This document shows, in pieces, positions 33,203 to 46,100 of a stretch of 64,000 bases of DNA (within the stretch, counting starts at the first letter, position 1; every line of letters begins with the position of its first letter). The notes beneath the pieces were generated by a model. That model worked only from the letters and a program-made list of their open reading frames with translations. It ran no database searches and had not been told where the DNA came from. The position numbers were made by a program, and so were the translations under genes. This DNA is from Edolisoma coerulescens (taxonomy: Eukaryota > Chordata > Aves > Passeriformes > Campephagidae): assembly GCA_013397115.1 (NCBI GenBank), contig VWZW01001404.1, positions 248,001 through 312,000 on the forward strand. The letters are read 5' to 3'.

Positions 33203-35249
33203 AAAATAAAGAGCAAGAGGTACTGATTATACAGGCCAAGAGGTTTTCACGTCCCCAGAATGAATTCAAACTGAGCTACTTCCTGTAACAAGACAAAAGA
33301 TTTACAGGACAGTGGATGCAATTCCACGCGTTCGTAATTCTGTGTTTGGAAAATTGAAGTTTTGTCAATCTCACTCTTTAGATGGACAATGTAAAACTAC
33401 AGTTCATCATATTATTTCTGCTTATCCTTCCTGTATGCTCTCCTAAATCACTCATTACCAAAGTGCTGGCTGACTAAGTTTAATTTCGAAAATGAAAGTC
33501 ACAGCAGACATCCCCCTCAAATTCTGCATTAATTTTTGCTTCGATATACTGCAGGCTGAGAAATGAAATCAAGTCCATTCACTTATTCGTTTCCCCTCAA
33601 GCTGGAGGTAGCAGGTGTTAGACACATAAAGAACAGTAGTCATTTCTCAGACACAAGGAGAAGAATTTGACATTGAGCTTGATTCTGATTCAATTGTCCA
33701 TAGTAATGCAAATTGATGTTAGTCCCACAACCGTTTGCCTCAGAGAAGTATAAAATCTTAGAAATGCTGTGAAATAAATGCACATCAAAAGCACTTTTAG
33801 GATTGCATTAGTGTGCATACTGACTATAATTACAATAATTAGAATATAGAAATTACAGGAGGAAGACTCAAAGAGCACATGAAAGCTTTCTTGTAAACAT
33901 ATCATTAAAATATTCAGTCAAAAGTTGGACTGGAAGATCTGGCATGGCCAAAACATGGATTTTCTTTTGGATGTTTATGTTTCATTATTGACTGCTTGTA
34001 TTCTCTGACTTGAGCCAAATTTCATAGAAAGAACAGTTTTTAGTCTGACTACCTATGTAATCTCCTTCTATCTTCAATAAATAGATATGGGCACCCTCAG
34101 AGAAAGATTATTTTCACCTGTTGGTAAACCTGTCTTAGGAAGGGATAATCAATCCCCTGAAGGCTCCTGTCCTTATCTCCATTGCCTTAAGGACAAAGTC
34201 CAGGAGACTGTCTTAGAGCAGATGCGCAGCTTTCAGATGAATTCTCCTCTTCTTCTCTTCCAGATATTGATTCTACAATGTGTTGAAAGTAACCTACTTT
34301 TCAAATGTTTCTTGGACACTTAAAGACACTTAAAGACACATTTCAGTCTTTTCTCTTGTATTTCTCTCCTTCCAATTTTGGTGTTAAATTACACTTTCAT
34401 CTTCATTTAAAAAAACATATATCTGTGGCTGGATTCTTCCTCATTCTGCAATTCATTGGTTTAACTTGTAACAATTGCTTTTGGTCATTGCTTCTGAATT
34501 GCTATTCTGTTTTCCCCTTTCTGATATTTGAGCTATTTGCTTATTACATGGCACATTTTCAAATGTCTGTATACAATTCTGCATATATTTTCACTGTGTG
34601 TATACATATAATGAAGTGGGCTATTCAATTTCTGCAGTATCGCCTCCTTTTTCTATCTGCATATTATGAGAATGATAATAAAAGCACCTTTCTGAACTTT
34701 CAGGTGATTTCTGTCACTTGAGTGGCTAGTTCAGAGGTGTGTGATCTGTGCTGTGGTGTTGAAGAAATGCATTTCTACAGTAACACTTCACACTTGAGCA
34801 GTCTTCAGAGATGATGTGCTCCTCTTCCCTAAAATGATAACATGCACATTTTAAGACAAAGGCTGAGTTAAACAAATGCACACGAATAATAAACCAGAAG
34901 AGAATACTCTTGTTGCAACCCTGTTAACAAAGTGGTTTAGTACATATCAGTTGCTGGAAGGGCAGTTTGGATGTATTTATGTCTACACCATCTGCTGTCC
35001 TATGCCCATAACCCTCCAAAGCAAACCTGCTGTTTGACATGAGATAAAATACGGCCATAACCTCTACCTAATAACTGGTGACTGACATCTGATATTTCAC
35101 CTTGATGCAGTGATGTATGTGGTCTGGTGGTGAAGGGAATAATACCTTTTGAGTTCTCAATTCAGATTAATAGCAAGGATAACTAATCAGCAAATATGCT
35201 TCACAATGTTATCCTCTAGAAAGCTCAGACTAACACCTCACACTGTTGG
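33203..35249. other. AT-rich unassigned sequence
   Basis: No gene is supported. The 138-codon plus frame at 34305-34721 is T-rich and hydrophobic with no domain. A small tandem duplication (ACTTAAAGAC twice) sits at about 34318-34337. Confidence 0.5.
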
Positions 35250-35275
35250 GATCATGGAATCATAGAATATAGGAT
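35250..35275 (-). mobile_element. Possible CR1 3' tip, minus strand
   Basis: ATCATGGAATCATAGAATAT matches the reverse complement of the CR1 tail repeats. The following bases only loosely resemble the CR1 3' UTR (CTCAAGTCCATACCC near 35298). It is a short, weak call, and the element may be older and longer. Confidence 0.45.
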
Positions 35276-38200
35276 CAACTGATCACTCAATATTCTCTCA
35301 AGTCCATACCCTGTGGATATTTTAAGGTGTTTGTCATTCGCAGCATTTAAATCCTTCCTAACATTCTTAGAAAAGACCTCAAAATGTCCAGCACAGTACT
35401 CACTGCTCACTCAGCTGTAAAATGATCAGCCATCCTTGGAATTCATCTGCTGCTCCTTGCCATCCAACCCAACAGCCTCTCCAGCTGGAACAGCTTACCA
35501 ATACCATGGAAAACCAAGTGTCCATTCCCTCAACACCAGATGTCAGTCATCCTCTAAAATCCATCCAGCCTAAAGGGGAGGTACATTAAATTCCCCAGTG
35601 ACCCACAGGACAAACTGCAAAATGCCAAATGGTAAAGCCTTCCCCAAACTCTCAGCCTGAAATCAGGCCCATTGGACCCTTGCAAAAGGTAGAAGTGGAA
35701 TAAGTTCTGCTCAGCCGTATTTGCTGTCTGCCTCACACACCATTTTCATGTACATGGAAAGCTTCAGCTGAATCCCATTAGGAAGAGAACTGGTGCGAGA
35801 GACATTTCTAATTTATAACATGTCTAATTTCTTTCAATTTGACAACAATATGGCTATAATTTTAGCTGAGACATGTCAGACGATTACTGAATATATGCAA
35901 ATTTTTAAAAAAGACAACAAAAATGACGTGGCAAATTGCATGCTTTTCTTTAAAAAGTATAACAGACTTTTGTGGAGACAATGCAGTCTTTCAACATATT
36001 GCTTAGAAAAAACCCTCTAAGGCAAGGATTGCCAGTTTGATTTTCCAATATTTGTGATATTTGTTCCATCAAAATGAAACTAATATTGACTCTCTTGTAT
36101 TTATATTGCATTTTTCTTTCTGTATTAATGTTTGTTTGAATTAATCTGAATATTCCACATAATTTAAATTTCAGCACATGAACTGAATTAACCTCATTAA
36201 TGAGAATTTTCCCTATGGCACCCCTTTTATAAATGCTTTTCCTATTGAGAATCTTGCTGGGAAGACAGCTTGATTGTGAATATATTGACATTCTACTTGT
36301 TACTGCAAATCTCCATTTTGTTTTAGATGTTTTATTATCTGATGGCTAAATTGCCCTGTAAATGTACAACATAAAATATTTGATCAAGAAATTCTTGAGG
36401 GCACTGAACTCAGTGCAGTCAGTTTGCTATGATCAAAGCAGTAAACACTATCCACTACTGTTTTCTCAAAGGCTCCTTATTCTGTTCATTGTAGGGGACA
36501 GTCACTATGGAAAACACTACCAAAAGTTAGATACTAAATACTTCATCAAGCTGACACAAGACCTGCTCTAATTATCATTTTGATCCATGTGATTTCAATA
36601 TCTTTAACTGGATTAGGACACTCACCTATTCAATATTACTCCAGGGTTCTAATACAACTATTTATTTTTTAATTTATAAAGATAATTTGATAAGACTTCT
36701 TTTGCTTGTCTATACACAGAAACTGTATTATCCAGTTACACATAAATAATGTCTTGGTACAGAAACTCACTTTCAGAAGGAAACAACTGCTCTAATAGTT
36801 TTCCCACTCCTGTTAACATCTTGGTAGTACAAACAGAGAGAAAAACTGAAACCAGACATGACATTTTGGGTGACAAATTTCTCATTCTGTAATTTTATAG
36901 AGTGATTTGTTTTCCTCTCTGATGCTTTACTACAAGACACTGAGGGTTCAGCCAACAGGCATATCTATTCTCAAGTGGAGGGAATCAATTACTGGTCATT
37001 AGTCCCCTTGCTAATATTAGGATGGCAGCAATAAGCATGTAAATTTGTTACCCAGGAAAATGGATGTAGAAAGGACAGTTTTCTGGAGTTAGACACTAAA
37101 ATCCACAATTTGACATGGTAAAAAAAACAACTTGTGGCATTGGAAACCAACTGCATAAAATTTTGCTGGTTCAAATTCAGCTCAGGTTGTTGTTTTCTGA
37201 CTGCTATTATCATCCAACAGCTGTTTGATAGCTCATGTGAAGCAAGCAGGCAGGCTCTGTCCAAGATTCACCACTGACTTCAATGGCAGCAGAATAATCT
37301 CCAAATGCTACTATGATTTAAAACAGCAAAACCAAATCATCAATATTTACCCTTTTAAAAGTTCCTGAAGAAAAGCCAATAGGCTGATGATTAGTTCACC
37401 TAAGCTGCCTTTCTATCCTTCAATATCATCACAGTAAAGTTGCAGTGAGAATACTGAAGACCTTCTGTGTTGTGCTCTGCTAGTAAACTTTCCATCCCTG
37501 GGAAGTGTTGCAGGACTGACTCCTTTAATATCACGGAGAAAACCATATCATGGCAGGCATTTTATAACTTGCACTGAATCTCAAGTATGTTCCCATAATG
37601 GTGATTTAAGAAAGATTTCCATGAGGTCAGGACAGACCCCATAGGTAAAAACACTGAAAGGGCCGCAGAACACTACTAGGATGGAAAGGTAGAGGATGTT
37701 AATTAAAAAGGTAAAATTTGAAAAATTTTCACACAATTCCTATGAAACTAAGCAAATTCCTATGACATGGAGCAACTTCCTTGGATTCTTTGGTGGGATA
37801 CAATTTGTTTAGCTCGTCTTGCTATCTAGCCATCTTGTCTCACTGCTTAGAATTCAAACAGCAGAGTTTGCGTGCCGCAGTACTGGAGCACATTACATAG
37901 CCATCACCTTCACTCCACAAGGAAAAAGGATATGCAGACTTCTAGTCCATAATGTACTTAGCTGTTTCACAAGTATTTCTACACAAAGTTCATACACCAT
38001 ATCGTATAAGAGATGATCCATTTTAATCAAATTATTTTGAATACAACTTTTTGGGTTCTAACAACTTTTGTCCTTCGAATGGTGTTATCACGGAACATAG
38101 ACCAGGTAGAGTACATAAATAAGTGGGCCAGTCCTTCCATAGCTCCTTGTTGGACTCACATTTTAGAACTTAAGATTCAAACAGTTCTATCCACTGAGAC

Positions 38201-40354
38201 CAGCTGAAAATCTCCTTCAGTATCTAAGTTGTGTATCAACTATTTTTATATTAGAAAATCTCTGTTATCACCATGTAATAATTTTGAATATACTTCAAAA
38301 AGAGAGTGCTGCTAATCTGACCACCATATCACAGGACCAAGGGTTGGGAGAGGTAGATTTAGTACTTCTGAAGGAAGAGCATTTGTTTATGCCCTGTCTT
38401 CCACAAGTGCATAGTGAAGGTGTTTTCAGGGCATAGTTCATTCCTGGTACCTCCCATTTCTGTCAAATATATCAGCATAGCAAAGCTAATCTTGGGTCTC
38501 AACACTACAATCACATCAGTGATACAGCTCAGTTGCTTTTCAGTCTTTGCCAATTCCAAAATCTCCACATGTGACCTTGATATGTGTCTTACAAGTGCTT
38601 TAAGATCTCTGGATGAAAAGTTCAGAGCAAGATTTAGGCAGCATTACCATATCCCTTCTGTCAAGCTACCTATAAGTCTTAATTCCAAAGGTGCTTTATC
38701 AGGCTGCTCACTCTCCTCTTTGTAATAAACTTCAACCTGATAACATTATTAAGTGAATATTACGAACCAGCTTTCATTAGACCTTGTTAAATATATCATG
38801 AAAGTAATAATAACCTGATCTATATCCCTGTGCCTGCTACAACTGGAGAAACATTGTGCAGGGAAGATGCAGAGCTGTGGAGCTCAGACGACAAGGGGAT
38901 TCAGCATTCTCGCACTGAATTGTTTTGTTTTACTTGACTTTAGAAGTGCTTTCTGGGAACAGGAGACTTTGTGCAGTGCTCGTGCCATACGCTGGATGCC
39001 ACTGAGGAAATAAAGAAAAGCTGAAAGAAAAACTTGGTGCTTCTTTTAAATTTCCTCCAATAGGGTGCAAGAGTGCACACTCACTCTCAGTGATCTGGGG
39101 GTTAAAGGCAGCTGGCAGGTATACTATCTCATCAGATAAAACTATAGACCTGTTCAACTCTGGCATGAGTGACAGCAAAGCATCTCAGAGAAACAGAGTT
39201 GTAGCCCTGTAGGAGCAAAGCTGAGTATTCTCTTTATAACCAAAGCTGACCTGCTGCTCCAGTTCTTTGTTTCATCTGGAATTTTTAGTTTGTACATATT
39301 AGTATGTATTCCTTTTTCCCCCTTCTTCATCATTTCACATAATGTACTGGGTTAGGCTTCTTTGTACCACCTTGTTTTTGCACTTGATCAAAGCAAACTT
39401 ATTGTCCTTGCATCATCTGAAAGCTTTCTAATTATTATTACCCAAATTCCCACTGCTGGACCAAGACTAGACTGCTTCTCTTCCAACAAACATATTTGAA
39501 GCTTTATTTGATTAATCTTTAAGTTATTAGGAACACCTGTTGTAAAATTTTTAAGGCTATTTTTGGAATAGATCACCATCTTCATAGAATTAGGTACATT
39601 ACATATCCAGAAACTGGTCAAACAATCGCTTTCTCCGGTGTTTGTTAGAAAAAATGAGAGAAAAAGTGAAAGGGAGTTAAATCATTCTTGTGGGATGACA
39701 GAAGGAGAGTAAAATCTCCACTCCAGAAACAGTGGAAGGGTACCTCAGCTCATACTTCAGTCTACCTAAAGTAATTTTTCTTTGAAAGCTCCTCTTCGCC
39801 AACTGCCAGGGAGCCAAGGGCATGTCAAGTCTCCCACCTTATCTGCTTCAGGTGGGATCTTAAAGTTGGATGTGATGAGTTCAAATTTTAGGGACCAAAA
39901 TAGCCAGTAAGTTTTTAAAGATTGTTTTAAGAGGAAAAAAAACCAACAAAACATCTGAAAAATATATTAAGGTGAGATTTGACAGTGCATTTGCTGCTCT
40001 TTGCTGTCTCTCTGCAGGACTACATCCCAGTAAAGTCAAGATATATAACTTCACTTTCAAAATGTGACAAATGTATCTGCTTTCACTGTACCTGAAGAGC
40101 ACCCAGATGGGATGGTGGAGGGGAATAGTTAACCCCAGCTTGCCATGAAGTAACATCCTTCTGAATAGAAACAGCAAAATTGTGGAGCTGTTCTATAGAA
40201 ATCAAGTTGCAGACACATTCAGCAATATAAAGGCTGCTTGGCACTTTCCTCAGACTTAAACTCCTAAGGCTTTTGTGAAGCTGGGCCTCTTGTCCTCAAG
40301 ATTTAGATGTGATCACAGTAAGCAGTAACACCAGTGAATTAAGACCGAAGAACT
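35276..40354. other. AT-rich unassigned sequence
   Basis: I see no gene, RNA or classifiable transposon over about 5 kb. About 35430-35720 is less AT-rich but unidentified. The longest frames are 113 codons (35950-36291, minus) and 103 codons (38414-38725, plus), without domains. Confidence 0.5.
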
Positions 40355-40397
40355 GGGGGGGTTGGGGGGGGAAGGGAGGGGGAGGAGGAGGAAGGGG
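40355..40397 (+). repeat. G-run cluster (potential G-quadruplex)
   Basis: The plus strand has runs of G7 (40355-40361), G8 (40364-40371), G3 (40374-40376) and G5 (40378-40382), separated by 1-2 bases. GGA repeats and G4 (40394-40397) follow. Four or more G3+ runs with very short loops satisfy the usual G-quadruplex pattern. It is also nearly all purine. It stands out in AT-rich DNA. Confidence 0.85.
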
Positions 40398-42455
40398 TGT
40401 CTGGTTTTTTTTAAACTTACGTTTTAACAAACTTGCTAGGATATGAATATTCCAGCTGCAACCTCAGGGTTGTAAACAGAATGTACATATCCTATCATGG
40501 CCAAAGGGACTCATCCCCAGCCAGGCAAACTGGAAAGTTTGTGGACAGGTTAGTGGATGGCTTCCTTCTGGCTTATGTGTCTTGTCTGTCATTTTATGGC
40601 ACAGCTCGCTCTTGCGCAGGGTCAGAAGGCAGCTGGAGGCAGCTGGACACTACTTCAAAAGAGAACATTAATTTTCTTTTCATCCATATATCACCTATGC
40701 AAGATCAACCTGAAGAAAAGGCAATGGACATTCCTAAGAGTATCCAAGAGAGAATGATTAGGTCTTGAAAAAACACTCTTCACATGCTGCTTTTATAATA
40801 GTTTCATGTTTTTAGTAGAAAAAGAAACATTCCAGAAGGTTCGCAACTAAACAGAAATTTCCTGTGCTCATGATGCAAATCCTGGTGGTTAAATGAACTG
40901 ACCATGCTGATGTGTTCCTAGACATTTAACTACCTAAGGGCTACTTGTAAAGTATCTTCACATACTGCTGCATTTATGGAGCTTTAGTAACAATTCTGCT
41001 GATAACAGTGAGAAAAAAGGAATTCCTAAGTTAACAAGTCCTCTTTTCTCAGAACGGGAAAAGAAGATGCATTGTCTGATTTACTTTTTTACTCTTTCCT
41101 TCACCTCATATTTCACAATCTTCAACATTACTAGCACTTACATGACATTCCTCTAAGACGGATAATGAAAAGAATGACAGAATTAATGGGAATTTTAACT
41201 ATTAATTTTCTTGGCCTTTCTGCCTGGTGTCAAAGATGATCACTCTTTCAATGCCAGAATATTAAAGTTGTTATTTAAAAGTAATACGATCTGGTTGTCA
41301 CATGGTTAGCTCTGTGGAGAGTTATCTGTACTGGCAAAAAAAGGGTCTGTCTATAACTAAATCAAGACAATCATGTTTTGAATTCACTTTACCCACAGGT
41401 GAAAGTGCAAAGCTCTGCAAAATCATGTACCACACTGTCATGCAGCTGACACACCTTTTCAGTTGGGAAAGTACTGTTGGTTTGCAAAGGTCATGTTTAC
41501 AGTTTGGTTACAGGGAAAGTTATAGACATGCATGTCTGTACCAGATAATTTGGGGGTGAGGGCTGCTCTTTTCATGCTCTCAGCATCTTTAATAAACGCC
41601 ACCCAATACTGAGTAAGAGGATGTGGTTTCTATCAGAAACCTTTAGAAGATAATCAACAAGAGTAGAAAAACACACCTACGCAGCCACAGGTGCTTTCAG
41701 ATCCTCCAGTCAATGGTGAATGAGTAGCCCAAAGGTATTAATGTTCTCACTTTTCTATTACACTATGAATTAAGTTTAAACAGACATTTGAGTTAGTTTT
41801 CGGGGTTTTTGAGTGAGAGTATGCACAATGGTGAAGATATTTGTGCTACAAAAGCTAGAGTAGAAGATGTTTACTTCTCACCTTCTGGCTATCACATGAG
41901 TTAATTCTCTTGCATAAAAATACAATATTCCATGGTTTGGTGATAGGTTGACACTTTATGTAGCTCCATGCTGGTATTGCTCCAAACTGAAGATATGTAT
42001 GTATGGGATCTCCTGAAGATCATCTAAATGTCTTCTAGATTTCTTATCTTTGGCTGAGAACTTCTAATATCAATAATCATGTTCTAATTATTATAATCTT
42101 TATTTCTAGATGGTAAATTTGAGATTACTTACCACGGTAATACTCAGAAGAAGGCTGTGTCTTCTGTTTTGTGGAAAATCACCTTGATATATTATGTCCC
42201 ACTGATCACCCAACTTTGACTTTATTTATTTTTCCCAAACTATGCTCCCAAAAAATGCTTCTGTCTGAAATGCTGCTCTCTTCAGAAAGCTACTGAATAC
42301 ATTAGCACATCTAGGCTGCTTCTCACTCTCTTAAGAGCCCAAAGACTTAGTAAAGTGGCTGTACCCCCATGGTTGGTCAAAAGCACAGCTGCTTGGCATC
42401 GATCAAGTGGAATGATGAACAGTGGTGCCAGACCTGAATCAGGTAGAAGGAAGGA
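40398..42455. other. AT-rich unassigned sequence
   Basis: No gene is supported. The overlapping plus frames at 40433-40768 and 40557-40757 and the frame at 41302-41559 have no recognised domain. Confidence 0.45.
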
Positions 42456-43116
42456 TTAAGTGGTGTTGTCAAAGTGGTACATCCCATATCTTCCCACAAT
42501 GCTGTTTTCTTGAGGATCACAGTAGTATAGGCAGAGTTTCCACAGAGTAAATTGGGAGAGAGAAAAAGGCGAGTCAAGATCCTTAGTAGAAAGCAGAGGG
42601 GAAATCCCTTGGGTCAGCCATACAGACACAAAGTGCTGTTGAAGGTGTAGGGGAGCAGTACTAGAGGGCACAGGTATATGCACTGAAGGTGAATGTGAGG
42701 CTGTAGAGAAGCCCCAGGGGACAAATCTATCAGTCAGTGCCCAAACTGCAGTTTCAAGATTCAAATCTCCCCTCTGTGCCTTGGCTTTTGCCACTGTAAG
42801 TGGTTTCTGTAGAGGGTGAAGGAGAATGGCAGACAAGTGTGAGAACCTGGGTAAAACCCTGTTCTGTTCAAACTAAGGCAGTTATGACAGGGATGTTAAT
42901 GGGTCCAACTTTTCTGCCTTGATACTGCAGAAAGAGTGTTTCTAGCTTGTGCATGCCACAGAAGGCAGGATGTGTGGACCAGACGAAGTCCATGAGCCGC
43001 AAATTGTTGAAGACTGAGTGAGTGTTCAGAGAAAGGGCAAAGTTGTTCTTGTTCTTATGCTTAAGCACGCACTTTTGAAGACTGTAGGCTGGACGAGAAG
43101 GACTCAGTGTGACCAA
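42456..43116 (-). other. Two adjacent minus-strand open frames, unassigned
   Basis: Two open frames of 126 codons (42456-42836) and 82 codons (42868-43116) lie close together on the minus strand. The stretch is less AT-rich than its flanks, and the minus strand is C/T-biased. I recognise no domain. The first has serine/leucine/histidine-rich composition typical of chance frames in pyrimidine-biased DNA. I see no start context, splice sites or polyadenylation signal tying them together. They might be an old retroelement or exon remnant, but the default reading is non-coding. Confidence 0.2.
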
Positions 43117-46100
43117 GTATAAATAAGCTCAATGTTATATTCAGTAATGCTCTAAACCAGCAAAAACTGTTCATCTTCACACTAGACAATGTCACCTTGA
43201 GAAAAGCTGTAGTGTGCCAGCAGACTGACTTTCTATTATTAGGTTTTGTCCTTTTTTCCTTCCAATTGCACATGCTGTTTTTCTTCCTGATCTGTTTAAA
43301 ATCTATGCTTTTCAAGATAAGTGCTATTCCACAATAGTAAAAATAATGTTATTTTTTTCCATCTCAGCTGTTGCTCTGATGCTACATAACAAAAAGAGGA
43401 TGCAAGAAAAAAAAAGGGAATTAAAGCTAGGTATCATGATGGCTTTTCAAGTAGAAATGCTTTCATTTCTGTAATGTGTATCAAGCTATCACACCCTTTT
43501 TTCAGCCCCAGCCATCTCAGTGCAAGTGGTGTACTAGCCAATTCCCATTCATTTGTTTCTAAAAGAGGAACATGTTGTTTGGCTTTGTTCAGGGTAGATG
43601 AGAGCGAACTTTGATTTTAATAATTTTTTAGCAACTCCACAGCTAAAATAACTACAAACCTTTCATACACTAAAAAAAATACCCATGCACAGGGCTGCAA
43701 AAATCTGTCAGTGCATTTGCAGGAGGAACAAACAGCATCTAATGTAAGTATAATGGAATTTGGAGTGACACCCAGGCTGTGAGCAGCCTTATGTTGTCAT
43801 GCCTGGTGTGCAGAATATCAAAAACTCTCTTAAGAACTCAAGCTTGCTTTTCATCAGGATGTTTCTCTTTCTGTTCTTCTGTGAGCACTGTATGAACCAC
43901 AAACACTAAAAAGGACATTTGGCCTGCAAGTGCATCTCTTCCTCTATTCTGGCCTTGCATTTGTCTGCTAAATCTCACCTCAAAACACATGTCAGATGAT
44001 GAAAGAGTCCTTTAGTATTTAGTGTTACATTATCTCTCAGAAGCTCTTCCTGAAAAGGGAAGAATCTTTACAGCCAATGTTGCTCATAAGCAGAGTAAGT
44101 GACAGCTATTATCCTGAAGACCTCACAATACTGGGAGACAAAAGCAGAGGGGAAAAGTGATTTTTTTGTGAAGATCAGTGCACTCTGTGAGACCCCAAGC
44201 TTCTAATACAGTCCTCATCTTATTACATTTATTTTGCAGGCAAATCAGCTACTAGTTACAACAAATCTTAACATCTTACTTAGGCAATAAGACATTTCCA
44301 GTCATGGAACTGTAATAAACTGTATCACTTATAAAAGACACCCTCTTTGCTTCAGATACAGATAAGTTGATGGGTGAGCAATATCATCAAATTCTGGGAG
44401 AAAAGGATTTCCTGTCTAAAGGAATTTTTGCAAGATCAAAATACAGATTGGATAAAATTCAACTCAAATTTATGTGAAACTGAGAGAATTTATGTATTTT
44501 AACATACAGTCAGGTAAAAATGTGGCTCTCTTGACTGAACTACTTTTTGTATTGGTGAATCTGTTTGAAATGAATGTTGAAATGGATGAAATGTGCCTGC
44601 TTCGAAAAGTCTCATGCATTTTCAGGGATTGTGTTTACTGAAAATGTCTTCTGTCTGGATCTTAACCTAGCGGGGTTTGGGGGGTTTTTTTGAGGTATTT
44701 GACCTCAGAAATGGATAGATTTGGGGACAGAGAGTAACTTTGTTCCTCCAGCTTTTGAATTTTCTGAGGATATCCTGATTTTAATTTAAAAATTGTAACT
44801 TTAGTGCATTTTCAAAGCGAGAGACATGCTAGGTTATTTGTTTATGAGGATATACATTTGAACAGGCCATAATTATCTAAATAAAGCCAGGGGAGAGAAA
44901 TTAATGTCCTGCAGAAGTGCAGGAAAAAAACCCTCTGCCAAAGCAGCCATGTTTCAAGGAGTCAGGTAAAATGACACTAAAATGTTTCGCTATTTTTTTC
45001 TAGATGAAAGGCTTTATTCTAAATGTGCAAAGGAAAGGTGGAAAAATATCATTTAGAGTGTGTCTATGAACACCACCTAGAATTTAGGATTTGGCTGCCA
45101 AAGTTCAGTAACCAATTAGGGAAGATGAATCGAACCATCGACATAATAACAAGTACACAGGGACAAAGATGAAATAAAAAAGCGGAAGTTGGCTACAGTT
45201 TGTAGTGGAGGCTATAAAAGGCTACAGTATGATCTGAAAAGGAGTTGGATCTGCCAACCTTGCTGTTTTTCACTGAGCTTCATCTTTTTACTGTTCTGTT
45301 TCTCATTGACACATTAGCTGCTGCACCAATACATCACATGCACATGGCTAAGTCAATCCTGAATTAGATGAGCCATGGAAAACCATAGAACCTGCCAACA
45401 GAGAAGAGATTTAGCCAAATATTTCTAAGTAAAGCCTGAGTATTCTCAAACTGCCAAAGAGCAGCATTTGCAGAGACAGCGGGGAGGTAGACGGACCCAC
45501 TCTGCACTGATCTAATCAACTGATCTTAAACCTTTGCTTGTCTGACACTTCTTGCTCACAATACCACAGAAGGAAGAGTGTACAGGAACGAGTTGTATTG
45601 AAAAGTCTTGTTCTTTAATTATTGGAAGGAACTAAAATGAAAGCTAGAAGGCCTTTGAGTCAGGTTCTGCATTTCAGATGATTACATTAGTACCATGTCA
45701 GGTCTGAGTAAATAAATGCTCTTCTAAATAAAACAGAAAAAGTAATTGTTTTTCTCTCTTCCTGTCCTGCACAAGTGCTTCACCCATTTTTACTGCCAGC
45801 ATAAGGTAAATGTGATATGACATGTAACTTTTTTGATCAACCACAAAGAAGTTTTCCAGCATCTATGGAGCTCAGCTAGTAAGCACAATTTATAAAACAA
45901 TGAATGACTAACCCCTGTAACCATTTTAATGACCCTAAAATAAAGTGCTTAGAGCAACATCTGTCTCAGCAGCTGGGTTCTCTGCATGAGTGGGCAGAGC
46001 GACACATTGGGACAAATTCTGTTCTCCCTTTTGACAGAAACAATTGCAGCAGATCATTTTTATCGTAATCAATTTAGGTACAGTTTCTTGGAAACCATCT

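Noticed and set aside
34305..34721. 138-codon hydrophobic frame
   Set aside because: Phenylalanine/leucine-rich composition follows from T-rich DNA. There is no start context, domain or signal of a gene around it.
37165..37182. GGTTCAAATTC resembling a tRNA T-loop
   Set aside because: No matching acceptor, D-arm or anticodon arm lies at the proper distance.
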